Shown one piece after another: positions 1 through 5,077 of a stretch of DNA of 6,276 bases. The DNA is from Methanosarcinales archaeon. GTDB taxonomy: Archaea; Halobacteriota; Methanosarcinia; Methanosarcinales; Methanogasteraceae. Each line of letters starts with the position of its first letter. Within the stretch, counting starts at the first letter, position 1. The notes under the pieces are model-generated. The model was not told where the DNA came from, searched no databases, and saw nothing but the letters and a program-made list of their open reading frames with translations. The stretch covers positions 1 through 6,276 of the forward strand of contig DAOVGE010000184.1 of assembly GCA_030672605.1 (NCBI GenBank), read 5' to 3'. A program made the position numbers and the translations under genes.

Positions 1-23
1 GCAAAGACGCGAGGACGCAAAGA
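1..23. repeat. GCAAAGA short direct repeat, cut by window edge
   Basis: The heptamer GCAAAGA occurs at bases 1-7 and 17-23, separated by CGCGAGGAC, so the stretch reads as a degenerate CGCAAAGA-type repeat. Similar short repeats of this kind lie between genes in many environmental archaea and bacteria, as I recall. Only a fragment is visible and its left limit lies outside the window, so its size and copy number are unknown. Confidence 0.3.
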
Positions 24-183
24 ACGAAAATCGCGGTTTATACCGGTGTCGAGTCTATCATGCTTCTGCTTACGAAAATCATGATTCAAACTGCTCTAAC
101 ATCGACGGAATAAGTTAGAAACCTAAGGTTTTTGACTATAATTGGATGGTTCGCTCCGTAAGCTCCTAAAGACGTACTTGCTC
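24..183. other. Intergenic stretch without a convincing gene
   Basis: No supported coding region, tRNA or rRNA is visible on either strand. A possible 62-codon frame beginning at 142 on the plus strand resembles nothing I recognise and crosses the repeat array to the right, so I do not call it. The only local structure is a near-perfect palindrome, AAACCTAAGGTTT, at 119-131 (6-bp arms, single central base). If the leftward TATA box at 203-212 is active, this stretch would be the 5' leader of a gene lying left of the window. Confidence 0.5.
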
Positions 184-293
184 AATATCGTGTGGATATC
201 CGCATATAAAACCACGAGATTCCACAAGATTGACACAGAAATCTTGTGGAGATGGCTGCGCCGCTGTTTCGCAGACTGTGTAATCTTGTGGTT
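184..293. promoter_or_regulatory. Array of five 10-bp inverted/direct elements (AATCTTGTGG family)
   Basis: The element AATCTTGTGG occurs at 240-249 and 282-291. Its complement CCACAAGATT is at 222-231, and a one-mismatch complement CCACGAGATT sits immediately beside it at 212-221. A weaker copy, AATATCGTG, is at 184-192. The 222-231/240-249 pair forms a perfect 10-bp stem with an 8-base loop. The 210-221/282-293 pair gives a 12-bp stem with one G.T. A TATA-like CATATAAAAC lies between the weak copy and the first strong copy. A multi-copy operator is the simplest reading. A structured RNA or the 3' terminator region of treT (its stop is only 27 bases from the last element) are alternatives. 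I know of no named regulator for this motif. Confidence 0.5.
203..212 (-). promoter_or_regulatory. Putative TATA box for a leftward transcript
   Basis: On the minus strand this reads GTTTTATATG. The identical 10-mer, in the same orientation, occurs upstream of treT (1763-1772), where it has a gene to serve. By the usual archaeal spacing, transcription would start about 25 bases downstream, near position 180, and run out of the left edge. The strand is inferred from match to the treT box; a rightward reading (CATATAAAAC) cannot be excluded. An imperfect palindrome centred on GGATATCC (194-201) lies between the box and the inferred start. Confidence 0.35.
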
Positions 294-319
294 CCCACCA
301 TACAGTATTGCGCATGTCC

Positions 320-1669
320 CTACAGACTGAGTATGAGGAGGAGATAATCCCTAAGATGCCTCGTTATCAGAAAATTATTCCTGACATGCTCTCTTCCGTT
401 CTCTCCAAGTTTCTGAGCGAGTTTTGGATTCTTCAGAAGATCTGCGATGCGCTGTGCCGCACCCTCCGGCGAATCCACGAGATATCCGGTGACACCATCG
501 AGAATCTGTAGTGGGATGCCGCCGGTTGCGCCGCCGACTACGGGTTTTCCCTTCCAGAGCCCTTCTGACACAACCAGTCCGAAGCCCTCTTTCAGCGATT
601 TCTGCATGATCACATCGGATGCCCGCTGAAATGCATTGATCTCGATCTCTGTGAACGGCGGGGAGCCGATCAAGACATGAATGTCTTCGTCGTGACCGGC
701 TTTCTCCGCAATCTCGCAATAGACCTCCATTCCTTCGGGGTCGTCTGCTGCAACTCCGCCTGCGAGCAGAAGCTGGCAGTCGATTTGTTCTCTCACCCGT
801 TTGTACGCATCGATTGTTCCGGGAAGATCCTTCAAGCGATCAAACCGCGATATCTGCGTTATGATTGGCTTATCTCTCGTGATTTCGTATTTGTCAAGTA
901 CCGCATCAATCTCGCTCTCAGAGAGTTCGATGTTCTTGTCGCTCAACGGATCGATTGATGGCGGCACAAGAAACTGCCTGTTCTTCAGGTCAGGTCTTGC
1001 AAAGAGCGGCGCAGAGAAGACTGACGCATCGTATCCGGAGACAAACTTCCTGAGGAAGTCCCAGACAAGAGCGTTCGGGTTTGAAACGTCGATGTGACAC
1101 CGCCATATCCACTTACCCACGTCCTTATCCTTTGCGCGTATCATGGCTGCCGGCTGGGGATCGTGCATAAAGACAAAATCGGAATCAATATCCATCTCCT
1201 CGGAATTGATCTCGTTCCAGTGCAGATACGTCTCAAACATCTCCTGTTTCATGGTCAGTTCATTGACCTGCCGCCTGAGTCCGGCAGGCGTATCGGAGCG
1301 ATCATAACTACACACATCAATTACGCCATTCAGGCTGCCATGGAGCGCGTTGTGGAAGCTTTTTGTTACTGAATAAAACTTGTCGTCGCCTCTTATCACA
1401 CTCCACTCGGTCTCAACATCCAGTCCATTGAATAATGGAACCAAACTGGACAGAATCTCCGCAACACCCCCGCCGGTGTATGTGGCGTTGATGTGCTGAA
1501 CACTGCCAGTCACGTTTTCAGCGAGCAGTTCCATGTACTCGAGAGGACGTCTCCCAACGATCGCCTCGTAGTCCCAGATCGATCTCTTCTTCTTCTTCTT
1601 CAGGTTTATGGATTTCACAGATGACATCGGAGACACCTCTCCACATTCACCACGATTTCGATTCTTCAT
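320..1669 (-). CDS. treT: TreT-like trehalose synthase (GT4 glycosyltransferase)
   Basis: Probable retaining glycosyltransferase of the GT-B fold, family GT4. Characterised TreT enzymes join NDP-glucose and glucose to make trehalose in the cytoplasm; here trehalose would act as a compatible solute (inference). The 449-residue product has the family's N-terminal hallmark, a GGGVAE loop at residues 66-71 preceded by HINATYT. It also has HDPQ at 169-172, RCHID at 190-194, QISRFDRLKD at 272-281, and the donor-site E-x7-E motif EGFGLVVSE at 361-369 followed by GGIPLQI. The C-terminal NFLITRHLRDY is also typical. The first 29 residues are basic, with a run of five lysines, and lie before the conserved region. 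Start 1669 has the better ribosome binding site (GAGGTGAT, 5-base spacing). An in-frame ATG at 1627 also has one, giving 435 residues. It has its own TATA box and leader, separate from the cytochrome gene upstream. The trehalose assignment rests on overall resemblance; another disaccharide product is possible. Confidence 0.82.
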   Translation of the reverse strand: MKNRNRGECGEVSPMSSVKSINLKKKKKRSIWDYEAIVGRRPLEYMELLAENVTGSVQHINATYTGGGVAEILSSLVPLFNGLDVETEWSVIRGDDKFYSVTKSFHNALHGSLNGVIDVCSYDRSDTPAGLRRQVNELTMKQEMFETYLHWNEINSEEMDIDSDFVFMHDPQPAAMIRAKDKDVGKWIWRCHIDVSNPNALVWDFLRKFVSGYDASVFSAPLFARPDLKNRQFLVPPSIDPLSDKNIELSESEIDAVLDKYEITRDKPIITQISRFDRLKDLPGTIDAYKRVREQIDCQLLLAGGVAADDPEGMEVYCEIAEKAGHDEDIHVLIGSPPFTEIEINAFQRASDVIMQKSLKEGFGLVVSEGLWKGKPVVGGATGGIPLQILDGVTGYLVDSPEGAAQRIADLLKNPKLAQKLGENGREHVRNNFLITRHLRDYLLLILSL

Positions 1670-1674
1670 TTTCT

Positions 1675-1682
1675 ATCACCTC
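1675..1682 (-). promoter_or_regulatory. Ribosome binding site for the upstream treT start
   Basis: The minus strand reads GAGGTGAT, an exact eight-base match to the archaeal anti-Shine-Dalgarno complement, five bases before the ATG at 1669. It supports the longer treT start. A second, shorter site (AGGTG, 1634-1638) stands six bases before the in-frame ATG at 1627. Confidence 0.7.
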
Positions 1683-1703
1683 TCACGTTGTTTCTGCCGG
1701 GGC

Positions 1704-1730
1704 GCAGCAGATTATGTTGCGGTCTGCTGC
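1704..1730 (-). promoter_or_regulatory. Perfect 8-bp inverted repeat in the treT leader
   Basis: GCAGCAGA at 1704-1711 and TCTGCTGC at 1723-1730 are perfect inverted copies separated by 11 bases. They lie between the inferred treT transcription start (near 1740) and the ribosome binding site at 1675-1682. The hairpin or operator would therefore sit in the 5' untranslated leader. It has no following T-tract, so it is not a terminator; a regulator site or leader hairpin affecting translation is the likely role. Confidence 0.45.
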
Positions 1731-1762
1731 AGTCACTCACAATCATACATACAGCATAACCC

Positions 1763-1772
1763 CATATAAAAC
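1763..1772 (-). promoter_or_regulatory. TATA box of treT
   Basis: Minus-strand GTTTTATATG is a good archaeal TATA box. Usual spacing puts the transcription start near 1740, giving a leader of about 70 bases before the ATG at 1669. It lies downstream of the cytochrome terminator, so treT has an independent promoter. Confidence 0.55.
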
Positions 1773-1827
1773 TATCGATTTATCAGCCAAATCCAAAGAT
1801 ACATAGCAAATTGTTATGACCGATCAC

Positions 1828-1863
1828 AAAAAAAATGAAAAAAAGCAGGTGCGAGCCCTGCTT
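1828..1863 (-). terminator. Hairpin plus T-tract terminator of the cytochrome gene
   Basis: On the minus strand AAGCAGG pairs with CCTGCTT (arms 1857-1863 and 1843-1849) around a 7-base loop. Two T-runs of seven and eight follow, interrupted only by CA (1828-1844). The first arm overlaps the cytochrome stop codon (1862-1864). T-runs alone can terminate archaeal transcription; the hairpin makes the call stronger and separates the cytochrome transcript from treT. Confidence 0.7.
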
Positions 1864-2815
1864 AGCTTCTCCGTCTGTACACCGCAAGCATCAATGCGGT
1901 TACTGCAAGCAGCATTCCGAAACCAGGGATCTTCTTGTCGCCTGAATCTGCGACCTCCACCTCTGCTGGCTTCTCATCTGTTGGTGTTGCTTCTGCAGTC
2001 GTTGGTGTCTCCTTTACCACCTTCTCTGGTGACCTGCCATGGCAGACTTCACACACCGGCGCGGTATCACTGATCCCGATATTTGAGAGCAGGTGTATGC
2101 CCACTGCGTCGTGGCAATTGCTGCACGGCGGGATGATGATGTCAGCGCCTGACGGGATATGGCACATCTCACATGTCACACCGATCGGGATGTGCAGGTT
2201 GTGCGGAATCTCAGTAACTGTTGCGTTCTGAGTGGTCCGGTGGCACTTGTAGCAGCCAGTCGGGTCGGACAGTTCTCCATGTATGCTCGCAGCATCATCG
2301 TACACATGACATGCCTGACAGGTGATCGCCATTCCTTCCGACTTTACCGGTTTGACGATGTCAGGCGCACTCTTGTGGCATTTCACGCAGCTGTCCATGC
2401 CCTCACCGTGCACTGCGACGATCTCTCCGTGACAGTGTGCACATACGAGTTCCTTGCCTCCGAAGACATCGTAGTGCACACCCTCCAGCTCCTTGTGACA
2501 GAACGTGCAATCCTCGGTCGTAACCCTGCCGATGTGCACCTGGTGTATCGGACCAGAGTGGCACTTGATGCACTGGGGTATGCCGATCTCGAACGCCTCG
2601 CCATGGCATGCCTCACAGGTCACTTTCCCGGAATCCAGCTTCTGCTTGTGGAGGATGTGGGGGTTATCCGTGTGGCAGTCGCCACAGTTGACAGCGTCTG
2701 ATGTGAGCGTCAACGATGCGAACTGGGTCTCAACCTCTGCGCCATGCGCAACCGGAATTGACATTACAGCCAGAATCGCAACCGCCAGAAGAGCAGTACA
2801 GAATTTACTTGTCAT
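1862..2815 (-). CDS. Undeca-heme cytochrome c with PGF-CTERM surface anchor
   Basis: Secreted multiheme c-type cytochrome of 317 residues. Residues 1-25 form a signal peptide (hydrophobic core ALLAVAILAVMSI, likely cleavage after AHG). Eleven CxxCH heme sites begin at residues 44, 67, 82, 103, 125, 143, 166, 188, 215, 231 and 255. Additional histidines (for example 53, 56, 91, 94, 114, 136, 179, 205, 208, 241) could be the distal ligands. A Thr/Pro/Glu-rich linker (about 261-293) leads to PGFG at 297-300, a short hydrophobic helix and a final RRR. This is the PGF-CTERM signal that archaeosortase A processes, so the protein should be lipid-anchored outside the membrane. Electron transfer at or through the cell surface is the natural inference; the partner is unknown. 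I chose the ATG at 2815 because it has a ribosome binding site (GGATGTGATA, 5-base spacing) and begins the signal peptide. The longer frame to 2905 would start upstream of the TATA box. Confidence 0.9.
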   Translation of the reverse strand: MTSKFCTALLAVAILAVMSIPVAHGAEVETQFASLTLTSDAVNCGDCHTDNPHILHKQKLDSGKVTCEACHGEAFEIGIPQCIKCHSGPIHQVHIGRVTTEDCTFCHKELEGVHYDVFGGKELVCAHCHGEIVAVHGEGMDSCVKCHKSAPDIVKPVKSEGMAITCQACHVYDDAASIHGELSDPTGCYKCHRTTQNATVTEIPHNLHIPIGVTCEMCHIPSGADIIIPPCSNCHDAVGIHLLSNIGISDTAPVCEVCHGRSPEKVVKETPTTAEATPTDEKPAEVEVADSGDKKIPGFGMLLAVTALMLAVYRRRS

Positions 2816-2820
2816 ATACT

Positions 2821-2830
2821 TATCACATCC
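2821..2830 (-). promoter_or_regulatory. Ribosome binding site fixing the cytochrome start
   Basis: Minus-strand GGATGTGATA differs from the archaeal consensus GGAGGTGAT at one base and sits five bases before the ATG at 2815. It decides in favour of that start over the in-frame ATG at 2905. Confidence 0.65.
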
Positions 2831-2851
2831 TTGTTTAGATACATGATCTAG

Positions 2852-2873
2852 AATTATCATCCCTTCAATTATC
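2852..2873. promoter_or_regulatory. AATTATC direct repeat near the cytochrome transcription start
   Basis: AATTATC occurs at 2852-2858 and 2867-2873, a 15-base period. It lies between the shared TATA box and the cytochrome ribosome binding site, around the expected cytochrome transcription start (about 2858). A loose dyad ATGAT/ATCAT (2843-2847 and 2856-2860) overlaps it. The position suits a repressor site for the cytochrome gene, but the elements are short and AT-rich. Confidence 0.25.
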
Positions 2874-2880
2874 CGCAGAT

Positions 2881-2890
2881 GTTTATATGC
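2881..2890. promoter_or_regulatory. Shared, nearly symmetrical TATA box for divergent genes
   Basis: The plus strand reads GTTTATATGC and the minus strand GCATATAAAC, so TATA-like sequence is present in both directions. Leftward, it precedes the cytochrome start by about 65 bases, with an A-rich BRE-like AGAAAA upstream. Rightward, it precedes the L21e ATG (2937) by about 50 bases. A weaker TTAAAT at 2906-2911 could instead drive a nearly leaderless L21e transcript. Confidence 0.5.
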
Positions 2891-2936
2891 TTTTCTGCGC
2901 AACACTTAAATTCATAGAGTATGCATGGTTATGATC

Positions 2937-3227
2937 ATGGCGAAGTCACATGGCGAGCGAAGAAAGACTCGACACAAATTAAGAAAACCCTCGAGAAGAA
3001 GGGGGCTATCAGCGGTCAGTAAAGCGATTCAGGAGTTTGAAATGGGGGATATGGTTCATATCATCATCGATCCGAGCGTGCACAGTGGGATGCCCAACCC
3101 CAAGTTCCATGGGCACACCGGAACGGTCGTGGCGCGGCGTGGCCGCGCATATATCCTGAATGTACGGGATGGCAATGCGATGAAGAACGTCATCACGTAT
3201 CCACAGCACCTGAGTCCTCAGCAGTAA
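2937..3227 (+). CDS. rpl21e: Large-subunit ribosomal protein L21e
   Basis: Structural protein of the archaeal 50S ribosomal subunit. The 96-residue product has the family layout. It begins with the basic MAKSHGERRKTRHKLRK segment. An SH3-like barrel follows, with GDMVHIIIDPSVHSGMPN at about residues 37-54, then KFHGHTG and RRGRAYILNV. The C-terminus is HLSPQQ. Length fits the family (about 95-100 residues). Three in-frame ATGs occur at 2925, 2931 and 2937; I chose the third because family members begin at MAKS or MVKS. No ribosome binding site is visible before any of them, so a short or leaderless mRNA is likely. It leads the operon with rpo4, DUF655 and rsmA, an arrangement common in euryarchaea. 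Confidence 0.93.
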   Translation: MAKSHGERRKTRHKLRKPSRRRGLSAVSKAIQEFEMGDMVHIIIDPSVHSGMPNPKFHGHTGTVVARRGRAYILNVRDGNAMKNVITYPQHLSPQQ

Positions 3228-3257
3228 ACAAGTAACCGCAGGATAACGAGGTCATGT

Positions 3258-3605
3258 ATGATCGTAAAGAGACTTATAGGTGAAGAACTGCTAACGGTTC
3301 CTGAAGCAAAGGAGATACTGGATCGCATCAAGGAAGAGAGAATTGAAGAGGGGGAACTCGGCTACGAACTGAGAAAGACGATTCGACACGTTGATGCTTT
3401 CTCGAAGATGGATGCCGGGAAATCACGCACTCTCGTAAATTCCCTTCTGGAACTGGAGAAGATGAAACCTGAAATCGCGATCAGGATTGCAGATACCGTC
3501 CCGCAGACAAGGGATGAGCTTCGCAGCATCTATGCAAAGGAGCGATTCATAATGACCACCGACGACCTGGATCAGATGTTGGACCTTATAGCCGACTCAA
3601 CATAA
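3258..3605 (+). CDS. rpo4: DNA-directed RNA polymerase subunit Rpo4 (RpoF)
   Basis: Homologue of eukaryotic Rpb4. In archaea it pairs with Rpo7 to form the stalk of RNA polymerase, which contacts initiation factors and nascent RNA. The 115-residue protein is almost wholly charged helices. It opens with the family signature MIVKRLIGEELLTVPEAKEIL. The C-terminal part has the four-helix HRDC-like region: LVNSLLELEKMKPEIAIRIA at about residues 60-80, PQTRDELRSIYAKER, then a final DDLDQMLDLI. A ribosome binding site, GAGGT (3248-3252), lies five bases before the ATG. The gap to L21e is 30 bases and to the DUF655 gene 32 bases, consistent with one operon. Confidence 0.92.
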   Translation: MIVKRLIGEELLTVPEAKEILDRIKEERIEEGELGYELRKTIRHVDAFSKMDAGKSRTLVNSLLELEKMKPEIAIRIADTVPQTRDELRSIYAKERFIMTTDDLDQMLDLIADST

Positions 3606-3637
3606 ATTGTAATAGAAGGGATGGCGGGAGCGTTTTA

Positions 3638-4258
3638 ATGCCATATAGCGATAAGAAATCTGGAAAGGAGAAGTATGCCTGGGTGCTGGATTATCTTCCT
3701 TATGGGGATCCGGACGATCCCAGACCTGCGTATCAGAAGAAACCATCCATCCAGGGGATTGGCGAGACCTACTTTGTTCTGATGGAGCTGGTACCAAAGG
3801 AAGGCATGGCGCCGCTGATCGGTGATCAAGTCCATATCGGAAATGATGGGCGCGACGTGATCGATCACGTGAAGCGCCGACTCGAATACGCCGACCTGAC
3901 GCATGGGGCAAAGAGCGAACTCGCGTATGTGTTGGAAAGTATAGTCCTGAATAACGAATCGCGTTTTGCCAAGTTCATAAACGAAGCATACCCGATATCG
4001 ACCAGACAGCACATGCTCGAATTGCTGCCAGGCATTGGGAAGAAACTGATGTGGGCAATACTCGATGAGCGGAAGAAGGGCGATTTCACAAGTTTCGAGG
4101 ATTTAACTGCGAGGGTTAAGGGCTTGCACAAACCAGAGACCATCTTTGCGCACCAGATCGAGAACGAACTCACAAGCGATGTCAGGTACCGCCTGTTCAC
4201 AACCAAACCCCCGGAATCCCGGCCATCGGAACATTCCCGAAAGAGGGGAAGGCGATAA
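3638..4258 (+). CDS. DUF655 family putative nucleic-acid-binding protein
   Basis: Member of the archaeal DUF655 family, function not established. The 206-residue product begins with the conserved EKYAWVLDYLPYG (residues 11-23). A beta-rich, OB-like region follows, with GETYFVLMELVPKEG and GDQVHIG. A helical part then carries a helix-hairpin-helix loop, LLPGIGKK, at 129-136. The tail is basic (RKRGRR at the end). The OB-like plus HhH combination suggests RNA or DNA binding (inference). Its stable place between rpo4 and the rRNA dimethylase gene suggests a role in rRNA maturation or gene expression. A ribosome binding site GGGAG (3626-3630) lies seven bases before the ATG. The last 22 residues, rich in Pro, Ser, Arg and Lys, look disordered. 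Confidence 0.88.
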   Translation: MPYSDKKSGKEKYAWVLDYLPYGDPDDPRPAYQKKPSIQGIGETYFVLMELVPKEGMAPLIGDQVHIGNDGRDVIDHVKRRLEYADLTHGAKSELAYVLESIVLNNESRFAKFINEAYPISTRQHMLELLPGIGKKLMWAILDERKKGDFTSFEDLTARVKGLHKPETIFAHQIENELTSDVRYRLFTTKPPESRPSEHSRKRGRR

Positions 4259-4271
4259 GAAGATAGACTGG

Positions 4272-5048
4272 ATGGCAAAATCCGATCAATATATCTTAAT
4301 TGATGATCAGGTGCTGCATCGCATAATCGCGTATGCCGGGTTACGCAAGAGTGATGTGGTGCTGGAGATCGGTGCCGGAACCGGTGTTCTCACAGAGAAG
4401 CTTGCTGAACGCGCAGAGCGAGTGATTGCAATCGAATCTGATCCGTCTTTTGTCAGGTTACTGGATCAGCGCTTCAAGAACACGGATAACGCAAATAACA
4501 CGAAGAACCCTAATGTAGAGATCGTGCATGGCGATGCGCTGAAGATTGAGTTTCCGCGGTTCAACAAAATCGTTTCAAATCTGCCTTACTCGATCTCTTC
4601 GCAGATCACATTCAAATTACTCGAATATCCCTTTGAAACTGCGATTTTGATGTACCAGTACGAGTTTGCGAAGCGGATGGCGGCATCTCACGGATCAAAG
4701 GATTATGGGCGGCTTTCGATATCTGTTCAGTACAAAACCAATGTTGAGTTGCTCGAGATTGTGCCTGCCACAGCCTTCTCTCCGGAACCAAGCGTGCGAT
4801 CCGCAATCGTGCGCCTCACCATGCGTGCGCCTGAATATGACGTCCTGAATTATGATTTCTTCTCTAAATTCCTGAACGCTGTCTTCGCCCAGCGCAGAAA
4901 GAAACTGAGAAACTCGATTAAGTCATTTGCCGATATCGGGGGGATGGACATACCAGAGGGTCTGCTGAATATGCGACCCGAGGAACTGCCTGCTTACAGG
5001 CTGGCTGAGATATCAGATGGCATATATTCACACCTCTCCGGAGAATAA
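4272..5048 (+). CDS. rsmA: 16S rRNA adenine dimethyltransferase RsmA (KsgA/Dim1)
   Basis: Uses S-adenosylmethionine to dimethylate the two adjacent adenines in the 3'-terminal helix of 16S rRNA during 30S maturation. The 258-residue product has all the family motifs. DQYILIDDQVLHRI at 5-18 corresponds to the usual (G/D)QHFLID entry; Tyr replaces His here. Motif I is LEIGAGTGVL at 31-40, the acidic ribose-binding residue is E55 (IAIES), and GDAL is at 87-90. Catalytic motif IV is NLPYSIS at 103-109. The target-recognition segment FAQRRKKLRNS is at 205-215. I chose the ATG at 4272 because it begins the conserved region. The frame stays open back to 4146, but that part lies inside the DUF655 gene and looks unlike the family. 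No clear ribosome binding site precedes the start; the 13-base gap suggests coupling to the gene before. Confidence 0.94.
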   Translation: MAKSDQYILIDDQVLHRIIAYAGLRKSDVVLEIGAGTGVLTEKLAERAERVIAIESDPSFVRLLDQRFKNTDNANNTKNPNVEIVHGDALKIEFPRFNKIVSNLPYSISSQITFKLLEYPFETAILMYQYEFAKRMAASHGSKDYGRLSISVQYKTNVELLEIVPATAFSPEPSVRSAIVRLTMRAPEYDVLNYDFFSKFLNAVFAQRRKKLRNSIKSFADIGGMDIPEGLLNMRPEELPAYRLAEISDGIYSHLSGE

Positions 5049-5060
5049 TGCGATATATCA

Positions 5061-5077
5061 TCACCCCTCACCCCTCA
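5061..5077. repeat. 7-bp tandem repeat at convergent gene ends
   Basis: TCACCCC is repeated 2.4 times (5061-5077). It overlaps the nfo stop codon at 5068-5070 and part of the 19-base gap between the convergent rsmA and nfo genes. No hairpin or T-tract terminator is visible for either gene here. Confidence 0.5.

Noticed and set aside
184..293. CRISPR array
   Set aside because: Units are only 10 bases, occur in both orientations, and are not separated by uniform spacers.
184..293. Terminal inverted repeats of an insertion sequence
   Set aside because: No transposase fragment or target-site duplication is visible, and all copies lie within about 110 bases.
142..330. Possible 62-residue plus-strand protein
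   Set aside because: No family resemblance, no ribosome binding site, and its right half is made from the inverted-repeat array, so the open frame is probably chance.
2159..2701. 180-residue plus-strand open frame opposite the cytochrome gene
   Set aside because: It is the complement of a strongly supported 11-heme cytochrome, and its apparent protein has no recognisable domain.
1797..2844. Shared octamer AGATACAT upstream of both treT (1797-1804) and the cytochrome (2837-2844)
   Set aside because: Eight AT-rich bases in two places are expected by chance, and their positions relative to the two promoters differ.
2816..2905. 30-residue N-terminal extension of the cytochrome
   Set aside because: It would start upstream of the TATA box and place a charged segment before a normal signal peptide; the ATG at 2815 has a good ribosome binding site.
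2925..2936. Upstream L21e starts at 2925 and 2931
   Set aside because: Family members begin at the MAKS/MVKS position, which is the third ATG. This is not certain, since no ribosome binding site discriminates among them.
4146..4271. 42-residue N-terminal extension of RsmA
   Set aside because: It lies inside the DUF655 coding region, resembles no RsmA N-terminus, and the conserved region begins right at the ATG at 4272.
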